From: Solibacillus sp. FSL R7-0682
GTDB lineage: Bacteria > Bacillota > Bacilli > Bacillales_A > Planococcaceae
Direction of reading: 5' to 3'
Assembly (NCBI RefSeq): GCF_038005985.1
Contig: NZ_JBBOUI010000001.1
Location: 2,748,001 to 2,812,000, forward strand
DNA: 64,000 bases
This document shows positions 26,583 to 35,934 of this stretch, piece after piece (position 1 is the stretch's first letter; each line of letters starts with the position of its first letter). Both the position numbers and the translations under genes were made by a program. The notes beneath the pieces are model-generated. The model was given only the letters and a program-made list of their open reading frames with translations, had not been told where the DNA came from and did no database searches.

Positions 26583-26821
26583 AGAGACTAGGACAAAACA
26601 AAAATACAATTTTTCTCTACGGAGAAAAATTGTATTTTTTAATGCGCGTAAATTGGTTCTTCCGTGCACGCTTTCCGCGGGCACGGCCAGAGCCTGTAGC
26701 CTCAGGCGCCGTGCTGTTTTTGCTGGTGTCGACCCTTCACTTCAACCAATTTAAAGAAAGTTTATTTTTATTATTTAAATATTGCAAAACACAAAAACTT
26801 TCTACTTATATCCTAGTCTCT
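26583..26821. repeat. Composite intergenic repeat, intact copy
   Basis: Three nested parts: outer inverted repeats AGAGACTAGGA (26583-26593) and TCCTAGTCTCT (26811-26821); a 17-bp perfect hairpin AAAATACAATTTTTCTC (26601-26617) with a TACG loop closed by C-G, a UNCG-type tetraloop; and a 103-bp GC-rich inner unit bounded by AAATTGGTT (26650) and AACCAATTT (26744-26752) with the ACGCTTTCCGCGGGC core. The same order is found at 57493-59004. No gene inside; open frames here are accidental. Confidence 0.8.
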
Positions 26822-26867
26822 TTTTTGCGAAATTCACTCATTTACCCTATAAAAATATTAGATTTAT

Positions 26868-26893
26868 GTTTATTGATATATATCCACGGGTAT
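26868..26893 (+). promoter_or_regulatory. SigB-type general stress promoter
   Basis: GTTTAT (26868-26873), 14 bases, GGGTAT (26888-26893) matches the SigB consensus (GTTT.., 12-15 bases, GGGTAT). It lies 35 bases before the start of a general stress gene. Confidence 0.8.
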
Positions 26894-26928
26894 TAAATAA
26901 CTAATCACAAAAAAGGAGTGATGTTAAA

Positions 26929-27276
26929 ATGGTAATGATGAAATCTGTAGAAAATGGTGTACAAGCACAAAATGCAATTGAAAACTTTATTTCTGAAGGG
27001 TATGACCGAGATCATATTCATGTTTTTGCAAACAGTAACAAACGCGCGGAAGATATTGCAGAATTTTATAATGTAGACGCGGGTTCGACAGCCGAAACTT
27101 CTGGTGAAAATAAAGGTTTTATTGAAAGCATTAAAAACTTTTTCCAAACAACTCCAGAGGACTTCCATAATCATTTAACAAAGCTAGGATTATCGGATAC
27201 GGATCAAATAACAGCTAAAAATGACTTAGATTCAGGTAAAGTAGTTATCGTCGCACACCATCCAGAAAGATATTAA
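26929..27276 (+). CDS. General stress protein, YflT domain
   Basis: A 115-residue soluble protein with the YflT/GsP17M fold pattern (VENGVQAQNAIENFISEGY, HIHVFANSN) followed by a linker and a second acidic segment. B. subtilis YflT-type proteins belong to the SigB regulon, and a SigB-type promoter precedes this gene. Molecular role unknown. SD AAAAGGAG. Single-gene unit ending at a strong terminator. Confidence 0.85.
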   Translation: MVMMKSVENGVQAQNAIENFISEGYDRDHIHVFANSNKRAEDIAEFYNVDAGSTAETSGENKGFIESIKNFFQTTPEDFHNHLTKLGLSDTDQITAKNDLDSGKVVIVAHHPERY

Positions 27277-27285
27277 AAAGGATAC

Positions 27286-27319
27286 AAAAAAGGAGCAGCC
27301 CCTCAGCTGCTCCTTTTTT
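27286..27319. terminator. Bidirectional terminator between stress gene and fur
   Basis: AAAAAAGGAGCAGC / GCTGCTCCTTTTTT, 14-bp stem with a short loop, between convergent genes. Confidence 0.92.
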
Positions 27320-27331
27320 GTGTTGATTTAC

Positions 27332-27799
27332 TTATGCATTGCTGTCTCCAGAATCATCTTTTCCATCATGACAACGCCAACAAATGCCATGGAAAGTTAG
27401 GCGGTGATCTTTAATAATAAAGTTCCAACGATTTTCCACGATTGCTTCTACGTCTTCTAATAAATCTTCTTGAATTTCATCTACTGCGCCACATTCGATA
27501 CAAACTAAATGATGGTGGAAATGCTTTGCACCTTCCTGACGTAAATCATAACGAGATACACCATCACCAAAATTAATTTTATCGACGATTTTCAGCTCTG
27601 TTAGAAGCTCAAGTGTACGGTATACTGTTGCTAATCCAATCTCTGGTGCTTTTTCTTTTACTAATAAGTAAACATCTTCAGCACTTAAATGATCTTCCTC
27701 ATGCTCAAGTAATACAGCTACAGTTGCTTCTCGCTGTGGCGTCAGCTTATAGCTCGCACTATGCAGTTGCTTTTTAATTCGATCAATACGGCTCTCCAT
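27332..27799 (-). CDS. fur: Ferric uptake regulator Fur
   Basis: 155-residue Fur-family repressor: winged helix (KLTPQREATVAVLL, LATVYRTLELL), metal-binding HFHHHLVCIECG and two CxxC zinc sites (CIEC, CWRC). It lies a few kb from xerD-deoB as in B. subtilis, where fur is directly next to xerD. Here the MerR gene, CorC-type gene, repeat and stress gene separate them. Identity as Fur rather than PerR or Zur rests on position and on the CIECG...CWRC pattern. Confidence 0.88.
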   Translation of the reverse strand: MESRIDRIKKQLHSASYKLTPQREATVAVLLEHEEDHLSAEDVYLLVKEKAPEIGLATVYRTLELLTELKIVDKINFGDGVSRYDLRQEGAKHFHHHLVCIECGAVDEIQEDLLEDVEAIVENRWNFIIKDHRLTFHGICWRCHDGKDDSGDSNA

Positions 27800-27864
27800 A
27801 TGTGACGCCCTCCTAAACTCATTCCATTATACCAAATGAGTAAAACTTATTACAAGACAATGAT

Positions 27865-28380
27865 TTATTTAAATAAGTAAGATATTACGAAATTTTCTAA
27901 ACCAAATAATAGAATCATCACAAGTAATAATTGTATTACCTTTCTCCATGGTGTAGTAGCTTTTAACGCTCGTCCATTTATCTTATTATTTTTAAAGCAA
28001 TTATTATAAAGCACAATTAGTAAAATACAGTAAAATAACTGAAAGGGAAACCACCAAAGGCCATAAAATTTAACAGATTGATGCTGTACGAGTAAAAAAA
28101 CCGAACTAAACCCTAAAAAAGTGAGTTTTATCGCAATAAAAACTGGTGCAATGACCGTTAAATATTTATGCGTTGAAAAAAATAATACAATACTTATCGC
28201 TACAATGAAAGGAACTGCACTCCAAATCAAAGTAGGCTTGTCCAATGTTAAAAGACGCCGATCGCCCCATTCAATAATTTGCTTTACTTGTTCGATATGG
28301 AATAATTGATAAATGGCTACACCACAGACAAAACATAGTACGATCATCGTTGTGTATTGGACATACATCGCTTTTCGCAT
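27865..28380 (-). CDS. Integral membrane protein at the spoIIM position
   Basis: 171 residues from the ATG at 28380 (AAGGGGGAG SD), with about five membrane helices and a basic MRK start. It lies between nudF and fur, exactly where B. subtilis has spoIIM, and has similar size and topology. I cannot recognise the SpoIIM sequence pattern in it, so it could be a very diverged SpoIIM or an unrelated replacement. Confidence 0.7.
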   Translation of the reverse strand: MRKAMYVQYTTMIVLCFVCGVAIYQLFHIEQVKQIIEWGDRRLLTLDKPTLIWSAVPFIVAISIVLFFSTHKYLTVIAPVFIAIKLTFLGFSSVFLLVQHQSVKFYGLWWFPFQLFYCILLIVLYNNCFKNNKINGRALKATTPWRKVIQLLLVMILLFGLENFVISYLFK

Positions 28381-28438
28381 ATTGGACTCCCCCTTGTCCA
28401 TACAACTTATGCTATTGTCTTGTCCTTATGCGTAAAAA

Positions 28439-28978
28439 TTATTGATTCATTTTCAGCCATAATACGGCAAATGCTGTTTTTGCATCAAAAATTCGACCAT
28501 CAGCAATCATTGCCTCTGCCTCCTCTAATGAAACTTCCAATAACTCTACAAACTCATCCTCATCCAGCTCAGCAGGTGTTGACAATTTCGTTAACTTTTC
28601 CGCTAAAAATACATGGATAATTTCATCAGCAAAACCGGGTGATGTAGCAAATGCTTGCACAAATTGCAAATAATCTGTTGTATAGCCTGTTTCTTCTTCT
28701 AATTCACGGCGAGCAGTGACAATCGGTTCTTCCCCTTTTTCAAGCTTCCCTGCAGGAATTTCAATTATTGAACGCTCTAATGCCTTTCGATATTGCTCAA
28801 CAAGTAGAATTTTGTTGTTTTCTGTAATGGCAATAACTGCGACCGCACCTGGGTGGTTAATAATTTCCCTTTTGCTCATTTCTCCATTTGGTAATTTGAC
28901 ATCATCAACCTTTAGTGAAATAACTTTTCCAGTGTAAATCTCTTCCGAGTGAATGGTTTTTTCTTCAAATTTCTTCAT
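28439..28978 (-). CDS. nudF: ADP-ribose pyrophosphatase
   Basis: Nudix hydrolase with a complete Nudix box starting GKLEKGEEPIVTARRELEEE and the array GAVAVIAITENNKILLVEQYR. It hydrolyses ADP-ribose to AMP and ribose-5-phosphate. 179 residues, full length. Divergent from the aldo-keto reductase; in B. subtilis nudF is next to yqkF as well. Confidence 0.93.
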   Translation of the reverse strand: MKKFEEKTIHSEEIYTGKVISLKVDDVKLPNGEMSKREIINHPGAVAVIAITENNKILLVEQYRKALERSIIEIPAGKLEKGEEPIVTARRELEEETGYTTDYLQFVQAFATSPGFADEIIHVFLAEKLTKLSTPAELDEDEFVELLEVSLEEAEAMIADGRIFDAKTAFAVLWLKMNQ

Positions 28979-29065
28979 TACGAGTCCTCACTTGTTCTAT
29001 TTGTTGATTTCATTGTACCATTAGTAAGAACTTTTCTAAAATATTGAACGATTGGGGATTTTTCG

Positions 29066-29956
29066 TTGAAAACACGTACATTAGGAAACAGCACATTCGA
29101 AATTTCAGAAATTAGCTTAGGTTGTATGTCATTACCTCCAATAGAAAACGAAGCAAAACAAGTTATTCATACAGCAATTGATGCGGGAATTAACTATTTT
29201 GATACAGCAGATCTTTATAACTATGGTGAAAACGAAAAAGTTGTCGGTGCAGCACTTAAAGAACACCGACAAAATATTTTCATCGCATCTAAAGTTGGGA
29301 ACCGCTGGGAAGATGGAAAGAATGGCTGGGGTTGGGATACTTCACCTACCTATTTACAACAGGCATTAAAAAATAGCTTACAGCGCTTACAAACGGATTA
29401 TTTAGATGTCTATCAATTGCATGGAGGCACCAATGAAGATAATTGGGAAGAAGTTATTGATACGTTTGAGGGACTAAAAAAAGAGGGGCTTATTCGAGAG
29501 TATGGGATTTCCTCCATTCGTCCAAATGTTTTTATACCGTTCCTAAAAAATAGTCATGCCATTAGTAATATGATGCAGTTTAATATTTTGGATGAACGCG
29601 CGAGTGAATTTTTCTCACAAATCCAATCATCTGGTGCTTCAGTTGTGACAAGGGGATCTATTGCAAAGGGCATTTTGACAAATGAGTGGAGAGATCGTTT
29701 AAAAACTTATATGAGCTATGATGAAACAGAAATAAAAGAACTGTTGTTTCAAATTGAGCAAAAGTATGAAGATGTCCATGCAACTGCCCTTGCGTTTAAT
29801 TTACAAAACGATGCAATTGCTTCCACAGTCATTGGCGCAAAAACACCACAGCAGTTACAGGAAACGTTGAAAGCATATGGAAAGGCATTAACATTAAACG
29901 GAGTCTCTGAAATTTCAAAATGGACGAAACAAGACCGTTATACGGAGCATCGATGA
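29066..29956 (+). CDS. Aldo/keto reductase (YqkF-like)
   Basis: 296-residue TIM-barrel NADPH-dependent oxidoreductase. Catalytic tetrad residues in DTADLYNYG (Asp, Tyr), IFIASKVG (Lys) and VYQLHGG (His). C-terminal coenzyme region TVIGAKTPQQLQE. Substrate unknown. TTG start after GGGGA. The stop overlaps the start of the VanZ-like gene. Confidence 0.9.
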   Translation: MKTRTLGNSTFEISEISLGCMSLPPIENEAKQVIHTAIDAGINYFDTADLYNYGENEKVVGAALKEHRQNIFIASKVGNRWEDGKNGWGWDTSPTYLQQALKNSLQRLQTDYLDVYQLHGGTNEDNWEEVIDTFEGLKKEGLIREYGISSIRPNVFIPFLKNSHAISNMMQFNILDERASEFFSQIQSSGASVVTRGSIAKGILTNEWRDRLKTYMSYDETEIKELLFQIEQKYEDVHATALAFNLQNDAIASTVIGAKTPQQLQETLKAYGKALTLNGVSEISKWTKQDRYTEHR

Positions 29957-30447
29957 AAAAAATCGTTTTCTTTGTCGCAATTGGCGTTATGCTCGTTGTC
30001 ATTGCTTCCAATATGAGCTATCAACAACAAACGCTTATACCTTCACTGCAACTTCTCTTAAAAGATAAGCCATTTTTAAAACTGTTAAGTCAACTAGAAA
30101 TCCCTTATTGGGGCACTACTGTTTCTGTTGAAACAAGAGGCTATTATTTCTTTGTTGAGTTTTTAATGCGTAAGGGTGCACATTTTTTCGGTTACGGTAT
30201 TTTAGCAGTAATTTTTTTTACTTTATACACTAAATTAGTGTGGCGTTTCCCTGCTGTATTAGCATTTTTTACAATACTCCTTATCGCAAGCTTAGATGAA
30301 TATCGTCAAAGCATGATCCCTGGTCGTACAGGCATTGTAAGTGATGTCATTCTTAATGCTACAGGTGCAATCACTTTACTATTAATTGTAAAAGGAATTC
30401 ATTTGTTAAAAAATATCATTAACAAGAAAACTGCTGAGCAACGATAA
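29953..30447 (+). CDS. VanZ-like membrane protein
   Basis: 164 residues with an N-terminal helix and three more helices; the pattern RKGAHFFGYGILAVIFF and DEYRQSMIPGRTGIVSDVILNATG is the VanZ-like signature. Role unknown; VanZ itself gives low-level teicoplanin resistance. ATGA overlap with the aldo-keto reductase. Confidence 0.88.
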   Translation: MKKIVFFVAIGVMLVVIASNMSYQQQTLIPSLQLLLKDKPFLKLLSQLEIPYWGTTVSVETRGYYFFVEFLMRKGAHFFGYGILAVIFFTLYTKLVWRFPAVLAFFTILLIASLDEYRQSMIPGRTGIVSDVILNATGAITLLLIVKGIHLLKNIINKKTAEQR

Positions 30448-30464
30448 ATTTGCTCAGCAGTTTT
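30427..30464. terminator. Bidirectional terminator after VanZ-like gene
   Basis: AAAACTGCTGAGCAA / TTGCTCAGCAGTTTT, 15-bp stem spanning the stop codon, shared with yqkE on the other strand. Confidence 0.9.
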
Positions 30465-30471
30465 CATTTAG

Positions 30472-30726
30472 TTAATATTTTGAACCTTTATCCCCATACT
30501 GATCTAACAATTGTTCAAAACTCATATTTTTTTCCCGTTGCTTTTTTTCGAATGCAGCTTGTGCAAGACGTTCTTCTTCTTTTACCTTTTCATCCGCTAC
30601 CATTTCTTGCTTTGCTGCCTTCAGCTTTGCAAGTATATCGCCACCTAATTGATCAGCTAATGTGGCTGCCTTTTCTTTTGGCAGTTCAAATTCATTTGTT
30701 TGGCGTTGTTGTTTTTTTCTTGCCAT
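30472..30726 (-). CDS. yqkE: YqkE family protein (DUF3886)
   Basis: 84 residues, very charged and helical (KLKAAKQEMVADEKVKEEE), ending MSFEQLLDQYGDKGSKY, which is typical of YqkE/DUF3886. Function unknown. ATG at 30726 after AGGTGA; 22 bases after the thiolase gene, so likely the same transcript. Confidence 0.85.
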   Translation of the reverse strand: MARKKQQRQTNEFELPKEKAATLADQLGGDILAKLKAAKQEMVADEKVKEEERLAQAAFEKKQREKNMSFEQLLDQYGDKGSKY

Positions 30727-30748
30727 TTTGTTCACCTACCAGTTATTT

Positions 30749-31930
30749 TTAGCGTCGAACGATTGTAGCGACTCCTTGTCCGCCTCCAATGCATAATGTT
30801 GCAAGCCCTAAATTAACGTCCTGCTTTTGCATTTCATGTAGAAGCGTAACTAAAATACGCGCACCACTTGCTCCAATTGGATGTCCTAGTGCAATCGCTC
30901 CGCCATTTACATTTAGTTTATCATGATTGAAAGCTAATTCGCGATCAACTGCAATCGCTTGAGCGGCAAATGCTTCATTCGCCTCAATTAAATCGATTTC
31001 ATCTAAAGCTACATTTGCTTTTGCCAAAGCCTTTTTAACGGCCTGTACTGGACCTACCCCCATAATCGCAGGATCTACACCTGCACTTGCATTAGCTACA
31101 ATCGTTGCCATAGGCGTTAAGCCTAGTTCAAATGCTCGCTGCTTTGACATAACAACAACTGCAGCTGCTCCATCATTAATACCTGATGCATTTCCTGGAG
31201 TTACCGAGCCATCTTTTTTAAATGCTGGACGTAAGCCTAATAATTTTTCTGCTGTCGTTCCTTGTTTCACATACTCGTCTTGTGTAAAGAGCAGTGACTC
31301 TCCTTTACGTTGTGGAATTTCCACAGGAACAATTTCATCGACAAATTTCCCTGCTTTCAATGCCTCTGTTGCACGTGCTTGAGAACGAGCTGAGAAGGCA
31401 TCTTGCTCTTCGCGAGAAATGGAATAGTGATCACATAAATTTTCTGCTGTAATGCCCATATGATAATCGTTAAATGCACACCATAAACCATCTTTAATCA
31501 TCGTGTCGACTACTTTTTGATCACCCATTCTGAACCCTTCTCGAGCATTTTGTAATACGTATGGAGCTTGACTCATATTTTCAAAACCACCTGCAACAAC
31601 AATTTCTGCATCCCCTGCTGCAATTGCCTGTGCTGCTAAATGAACTGCCTTTAATCCGGAACCACATACTTTATTAATTGTCATCGCTGGTACAGTCTCC
31701 GGTATGCCCGCTTTAATACTTGCTTGTCTTGCAGGATTTTGACCTAAACCAGCTGCTAACACATTCCCCATAATGACTTCATCCACTAATGCCGGATTTA
31801 ATTGAATGCGATTCAATGCTTCCTTCAAAACGATACTCCCTAATGTTGTTGCTGGGATATTCTTTAACGATCCTTGAAATGAACCAATTGCTGTTCGCAC
31901 CGCGCTTACGATCACTACCTCTTGCCCCAT
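30749..31930 (-). CDS. Acetyl-CoA C-acetyltransferase (thiolase)
   Basis: Thiolase of 393 residues. Catalytic Cys in [17 protein letters not shown], His in [11 protein letters not shown], second Cys in [11 protein letters not shown]. Condenses two acetyl-CoA or cleaves acetoacetyl-CoA, for the mevalonate pathway or fatty acid use. The absence of other beta-oxidation genes nearby leaves the physiological direction open. Confidence 0.93.
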   Translation of the reverse strand: MGQEVVIVSAVRTAIGSFQGSLKNIPATTLGSIVLKEALNRIQLNPALVDEVIMGNVLAAGLGQNPARQASIKAGIPETVPAMTINKVCGSGLKAVHLAAQAIAAGDAEIVVAGGFENMSQAPYVLQNAREGFRMGDQKVVDTMIKDGLWCAFNDYHMGITAENLCDHYSISREEQDAFSARSQARATEALKAGKFVDEIVPVEIPQRKGESLLFTQDEYVKQGTTAEKLLGLRPAFKKDGSVTPGNASGINDGAAAVVVMSKQRAFELGLTPMATIVANASAGVDPAIMGVGPVQAVKKALAKANVALDEIDLIEANEAFAAQAIAVDRELAFNHDKLNVNGGAIALGHPIGASGARILVTLLHEMQKQDVNLGLATLCIGGGQGVATIVRR

Positions 31931-32126
31931 TTAATTTCCCCCTTTAGCTACTTCCCTTTGTGCTCCGAATATTATGTATTCGTATTAATCATTTTATCAA
32001 ATCTTTTTTCCAATTTATAGAGATGAGTAAATATTCAATTTCTTATTGGGAATAGTTGATTAATTCAAACAAAAAGGAAATAATGAAATAATATATAATA
32101 AAATACGTCAGTGAGGTGCACGCTTT

Positions 32127-33080
32127 ATGAAGAAAAAATATGTGCTCGCTTCAGGACTTGCTACAACCGCTGTCGCTACAGCCATTACTGGACTTCTACT
32201 TACAAATCGTCTCATGTATATAAAGAAGAAAGATGATAACGTCATCTTATCAAGAGAACAGGAAGCAAAACGTTTTGATGAAGTATGGTATGAAAGTTGT
32301 CCAAAAGAGCAATTAACAGTAACTTCTCCAAGTGGCTATGCAATAAAAGGAATTTTTTTAAAACCGCTCGATACGACAAACACGGTCATCATCTGTCACG
32401 GTGTCACTGAAAATAAAATTAACTCCATGAAATATGCACGGATGTTTGAACGTCTTGGTTTTAATGCAGTTGTTTACGACCATCGGAGACACGGAGATTC
32501 GGAAGGAAAGACGACAAGCTACGGACATTACGAAAAATTTGACTTACAAGCAATGGTGCAAGCAGTACGCGAAACAATTGGTAACGACGCTCTTTTAGGT
32601 ATTCATGGGGAATCAATGGGTGCAGCAACGACCATTTTATATGCAGGTAGTTTAGAAAGTAATGCTGATTTTTACATTTCGGATTGCGCGTTCTCTAACT
32701 TCCCAGATCTATTAACGTCAATTTTTAAAGATTCACTAATCCCTAAATATACAATTCCTTTTGCAAATGTTTTTTTGCGCTTACGGGATGGTTATTCGCT
32801 ATCTGAAGTAAATCCATTAAAAGCAGTAATTGATATTGAAAAACCGGTATTATTTATTCATAGTGCGCCAGATACGTTCATTCCCGCAGATATGTCGAAA
32901 CAGTTGTATGAAGCTAAAAAAGGGAGTAAAATGTTGAAAATTTTCGAAAAAGGAGCTCATGCAAAATCCTTTAATGAATCACCTTTAGAATACGAGCAAA
33001 CCGTCGCTAAATTTCTACATGATTATGTACCTCAATATCGGATCGAAAATGACACTCTTGCATCAGATCAACTTGATTAA
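32127..33080 (+). CDS. yqkD: Alpha/beta hydrolase (YqkD-like)
   Basis: 317 residues: an N-terminal membrane anchor (about 8-28), then a serine hydrolase domain with oxyanion motif HGVTEN, YDHRRHGDSEG, nucleophile elbow HGESMGAA, acid in SAPDTFIPADM and His in GAHAKSF. Closely resembles B. subtilis YqkD. Substrate unknown; probably faces outward. Confidence 0.88.
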   Translation: MKKKYVLASGLATTAVATAITGLLLTNRLMYIKKKDDNVILSREQEAKRFDEVWYESCPKEQLTVTSPSGYAIKGIFLKPLDTTNTVIICHGVTENKINSMKYARMFERLGFNAVVYDHRRHGDSEGKTTSYGHYEKFDLQAMVQAVRETIGNDALLGIHGESMGAATTILYAGSLESNADFYISDCAFSNFPDLLTSIFKDSLIPKYTIPFANVFLRLRDGYSLSEVNPLKAVIDIEKPVLFIHSAPDTFIPADMSKQLYEAKKGSKMLKIFEKGAHAKSFNESPLEYEQTVAKFLHDYVPQYRIENDTLASDQLD

Positions 33081-33084
33081 CATA

Positions 33085-33123
33085 AAAAGGATGAACGCTG
33101 TAGGAAACAACGTTCATCCTTTT
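33085..33123. terminator. Bidirectional terminator between yqkD and luxS
   Basis: AAAAGGATGAACG / CGTTCATCCTTTT stem between convergent genes. Confidence 0.9.
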
Positions 33124-33124
33124 C

Positions 33125-33598
33125 TTACTCTTCGTTAAATACAATATGCCATTCCGTGCGTTTTTCTAAAAATTCCTTCGCTAGCGCCTGTGCACCTTCT
33201 AAACTATGACTTGCAGCCCAGCCGCATTGTACTTCATTACATGCTGGAACAGAAGTAGCAGCTAACACATCCTGTGCTGTTTTTTCTAGTATTGTTAAAA
33301 TCCCCTCAAAGTCATCATAGTTAATGAATGATACATAAAAACCTGTTTGACAGCCCATTGGTGAGAAATCTACAACTGCATCAGAATGATTTCGAATGCG
33401 ATCAGCCATTAAATGCTCTAGCGAGTGTAACGCAGGCATTTCCATATGGGCTTTATTTGGTTGCTTAAAGCGAATATCGTATTTTGTTACAACATCCCCT
33501 TTTTCGCCTACCTTAGTTCCTGCTAGACGCACATACGGTGCAACGACTTTCGTATGATCTAAATCAAAGCTTTCTACGTTTGTCTTTTCTGTTGTCAT
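33125..33598 (-). CDS. luxS: S-ribosylhomocysteine lyase LuxS
   Basis: Makes homocysteine and the AI-2 precursor DPD in the activated methyl cycle. Iron ligands in [13 protein letters not shown] (HxxEH) and Cys in [10 protein letters not shown]; the C-terminal [14 protein letters not shown] is also present. 157 residues from the ATG at 33598, the standard length; the TTG at 33616 is before the GGAGG SD. Confidence 0.96.
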   Translation of the reverse strand: MTTEKTNVESFDLDHTKVVAPYVRLAGTKVGEKGDVVTKYDIRFKQPNKAHMEMPALHSLEHLMADRIRNHSDAVVDFSPMGCQTGFYVSFINYDDFEGILTILEKTAQDVLAATSVPACNEVQCGWAASHSLEGAQALAKEFLEKRTEWHIVFNEE

Positions 33599-33713
33599 GC
33601 TATTCCCTACCTCCAAAAATTACTTCCTCTTTAGAGTAGACTACAAAACCAACTAAATCAATAGAATATTCTGATTTTTATAAATAAGGTGAACCTTCTA
33701 TGGAAAAAAGGAC

Positions 33714-33757
33714 AAACAAAAACTACCTATATAATTTATGCAAATTAGAAAGGTAGT
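33714..33757 (-). terminator. Terminator of yneF
   Basis: Minus strand ACTACCT ... AGGTAGT followed by a T-run, just after the yneF stop. Loop is long (about 22 bases). Confidence 0.6.
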
Positions 33758-33766
33758 CATTCATAA

Positions 33767-33985
33767 TTATTTGTCTTGGAACTTGTTCATTTGTGCCATC
33801 ATTTGGCGAACTTGCTTTTCAGATGGTTTACGTCCCATTTGTGCCATCATCACACGAATCATTTGCTCGTTAATTGGTGGATTATCTTTTAAATACTTCA
33901 TCATATATTGACGAGCACCGTAGAAACCAATCGCTATACCTGCGATTAATGCAACAATAATACCTAAAATCCATGCCCATGTCAT
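33767..33985 (-). CDS. yneF: YneF family membrane protein (UPF0154)
   Basis: 72 residues: an N-terminal transmembrane helix ([19 protein letters not shown]) and a C-terminal motif [20 protein letters not shown] repeated in part as RQMMAQM, the UPF0154 signature. Function unknown. Strong AGGAGG SD. Confidence 0.92.
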   Translation of the reverse strand: MTWAWILGIIVALIAGIAIGFYGARQYMMKYLKDNPPINEQMIRVMMAQMGRKPSEKQVRQMMAQMNKFQDK

Positions 33986-34140
33986 AACTAACTACCTCCT
34001 CCACTACCGATATCCCGAGAAAAACTCTCCATGAAGGATTATACACTAATTTTATAGGCGTTTCTATACATTTAATTTGGACATGTGTGTCTTAGTTATT
34101 CTCAGCCTCTAGCCCTAGATGAAAATACAGTCTGGGGTCG

Positions 34141-34169
34141 TTATCGAAAATAGAAGAAAAAGGTACGAT
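34141..34169 (+). promoter_or_regulatory. Candidate lia operon promoter
   Basis: TTATCG, 17 bases, TACGAT, 30 bases before liaI. The poor -35 suits an activator-dependent LiaR promoter; the GTCTGGGGTC just upstream may be part of an operator but I could not define a palindrome. Confidence 0.4.
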
Positions 34170-34199
34170 TAATACATCACGAACGAGGAGGAACAAATC

Positions 34200-34547
34200 A
34201 TGAAGAAATTTTTACTTTATTCTGCAGGCTTCTTTGCAGCAATCTTTGCAATCGCATTGCTCGCACCTGTTGCAGGACTATTAGTCTCAGGGCTACTGTT
34301 AGCAGCTGGACTACATTACTATACAGAAAGCACATCTACTTTTGTAAAAGTAATGAGCTTAGTCATTGCATTAGCAGGCTTAGTGAGTGCATTATCGAAC
34401 ATTCCAGGCTTTATCGGATTAGCAGCTATTGGAATTTTGTATTACATTTTTAAAACGCGTAAAAATGAAAAAGTGGAAATTTTCCCGACGAAAGAAGAAG
34501 ACCCTTTCACTAACTTTGAACGAGAATGGGCAAAATTAAACAAATAA
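34200..34547 (+). CDS. liaI: LiaI-like membrane protein
   Basis: 115 residues with about four short hydrophobic helices and a charged tail ending FTNFEREWAKLNK, similar to the tail of B. subtilis LiaI. LiaI anchors the phage-shock protein LiaH at the membrane under lipid II stress. First gene of liaI-liaH-liaF-liaS-liaR. Overall identity is low, so the call rests on topology, tail and position. Confidence 0.8.
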   Translation: MKKFLLYSAGFFAAIFAIALLAPVAGLLVSGLLLAAGLHYYTESTSTFVKVMSLVIALAGLVSALSNIPGFIGLAAIGILYYIFKTRKNEKVEIFPTKEEDPFTNFEREWAKLNK

Positions 34548-34561
34548 GGAGCGGATTCAAC

Positions 34562-35188
34562 ATGAAAAACTTATTAACAAAATTTAAATATTCAATTCAA
34601 GCGGACTTACACGATTTATTCGATAAAAAGGTCGAAAAAAATCCAATCTCTATTTTAAATCAATACATTCGTGAAGCGGAGAAGCAAACAGAGCAAACAG
34701 GTAAATTACTTGCTCGACAAGCACAACTAAAAAACGAATTAGAACAGCAGCTTGCACAAACAATTGACATGCTTGAAAAACGTGAAAAGCAATTAACACT
34801 TGCATCATCTACAGAAGAAACTGAATTAATTGCCTTTGCCCAAGATGAAGTGACAGCTTATACTGCACGTAAGCAATCTTTACTAGCAAGCATTGATGCA
34901 GCGAATGCAGAATATTTTACTTTAGAGCGCAAGTTTGAAACGATGAAGCATAAAATTAAAGATATGAAAGTTCGTCAGCTTCAATTAATGGGGAAGGAAA
35001 ATGTCGTTCGTGCACATCACCAAATGGATAAAGTATTAACAACGAATAAAGCAGATAACTTTGATGAGTTATCTACTTATATTGATGACTTAGCTCAAAA
35101 CATCGATCGCAAATATGAAGTAACAACATTTGAAGCACGTTTAGCTCAATTAGAAAAAGAACAAAAATTAATCGAACAACCAAAATAA
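34562..35188 (+). CDS. liaH: PspA/IM30 family protein LiaH
   Basis: 208 residues, nearly all coiled coil, starting LLTKFKYSIQADLHDLFDKK and NPISILNQYIREAEKQ, the PspA/IM30 pattern. It forms large oligomers that protect the membrane during envelope stress. 14 bases after liaI. liaG, present in B. subtilis between liaH and liaF, is missing. Confidence 0.92.
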   Translation: MKNLLTKFKYSIQADLHDLFDKKVEKNPISILNQYIREAEKQTEQTGKLLARQAQLKNELEQQLAQTIDMLEKREKQLTLASSTEETELIAFAQDEVTAYTARKQSLLASIDAANAEYFTLERKFETMKHKIKDMKVRQLQLMGKENVVRAHHQMDKVLTTNKADNFDELSTYIDDLAQNIDRKYEVTTFEARLAQLEKEQKLIEQPK

Positions 35189-35256
35189 TGGTATACTGCT
35201 AGAGGGAGAAGGCATTTTGCTTTCTCCATTTTGCACGTTTTATAGGGGGAAGCTTA

Positions 35257-35934
35257 ATGCCTAAACTAACATCCGATCAATTAGCTATTACAATCATATC
35301 GATTGCCTTAATCGTGTTAATTGAATTGACACTATTTAATAATGGTGCGGTCTTTTTATTAGTCGTTGGTGTTCTTTTACTTTTTATGAGTTTCAAAAGG
35401 AAAAAACAGTTTCTATTATGGGGTGGACTTGCATTTTTGTTTTTAGCTATTATTAATCTATGGACATTACGCCTCCTTATAATTGGTTTGTTAATCTATT
35501 TACTTTATAAATATACGACTAAAAAAGAAGACATCATTGAGATTAAAAATCCTATTGAAAATTATTCAACCGAGCAAAATCAATTATTAGGAACAGCACC
35601 AACTACTTCTGAAGCTTATAAATGGAATGACCTCCAAATTCAACGGTTTATTGGAGATACAACAATCGACGTAACCGAAACAATTCTGCCACATGGAAAA
35701 TCTGTTATCGTCGTTCAGCAGGCTTTAGGGAAAGTACGTGTTATCGTACCTTATGAAGTAACAATTCAACTGCATTATTCTACGCTTTATGGAGAAGCAA
35801 CATGCTTACACTATGCGCCAAAGCAATGTATCAATGAAAAGCTCCAATTTGAAGATGGGGATGAAGATGCTAAACGAATACTTGTACTGTATGTGACATC
35901 TTGGATTGGAGATGTGGAGGTGCGACGAGGATGA
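35257..35934 (+). CDS. liaF: LiaF, inhibitor of the LiaSR system
   Basis: 225 residues: about four membrane helices in the first 100 residues and a soluble C-terminal domain (WNDLQIQRFIGDTTIDVTET) of the LiaF/VraT family. It keeps the kinase LiaS silent without cell-wall stress. The stop overlaps the liaS start (ATGA). Confidence 0.92.
   Translation: MPKLTSDQLAITIISIALIVLIELTLFNNGAVFLLVVGVLLLFMSFKRKKQFLLWGGLAFLFLAIINLWTLRLLIIGLLIYLLYKYTTKKEDIIEIKNPIENYSTEQNQLLGTAPTTSEAYKWNDLQIQRFIGDTTIDVTETILPHGKSVIVVQQALGKVRVIVPYEVTIQLHYSTLYGEATCLHYAPKQCINEKLQFEDGDEDAKRILVLYVTSWIGDVEVRRG

Noticed and set aside
26554-26896. Two overlapping plus-strand frames after the CorC-type gene
   Set aside because: They cross the intergenic repeat and arise from its GC-rich part; no SD.
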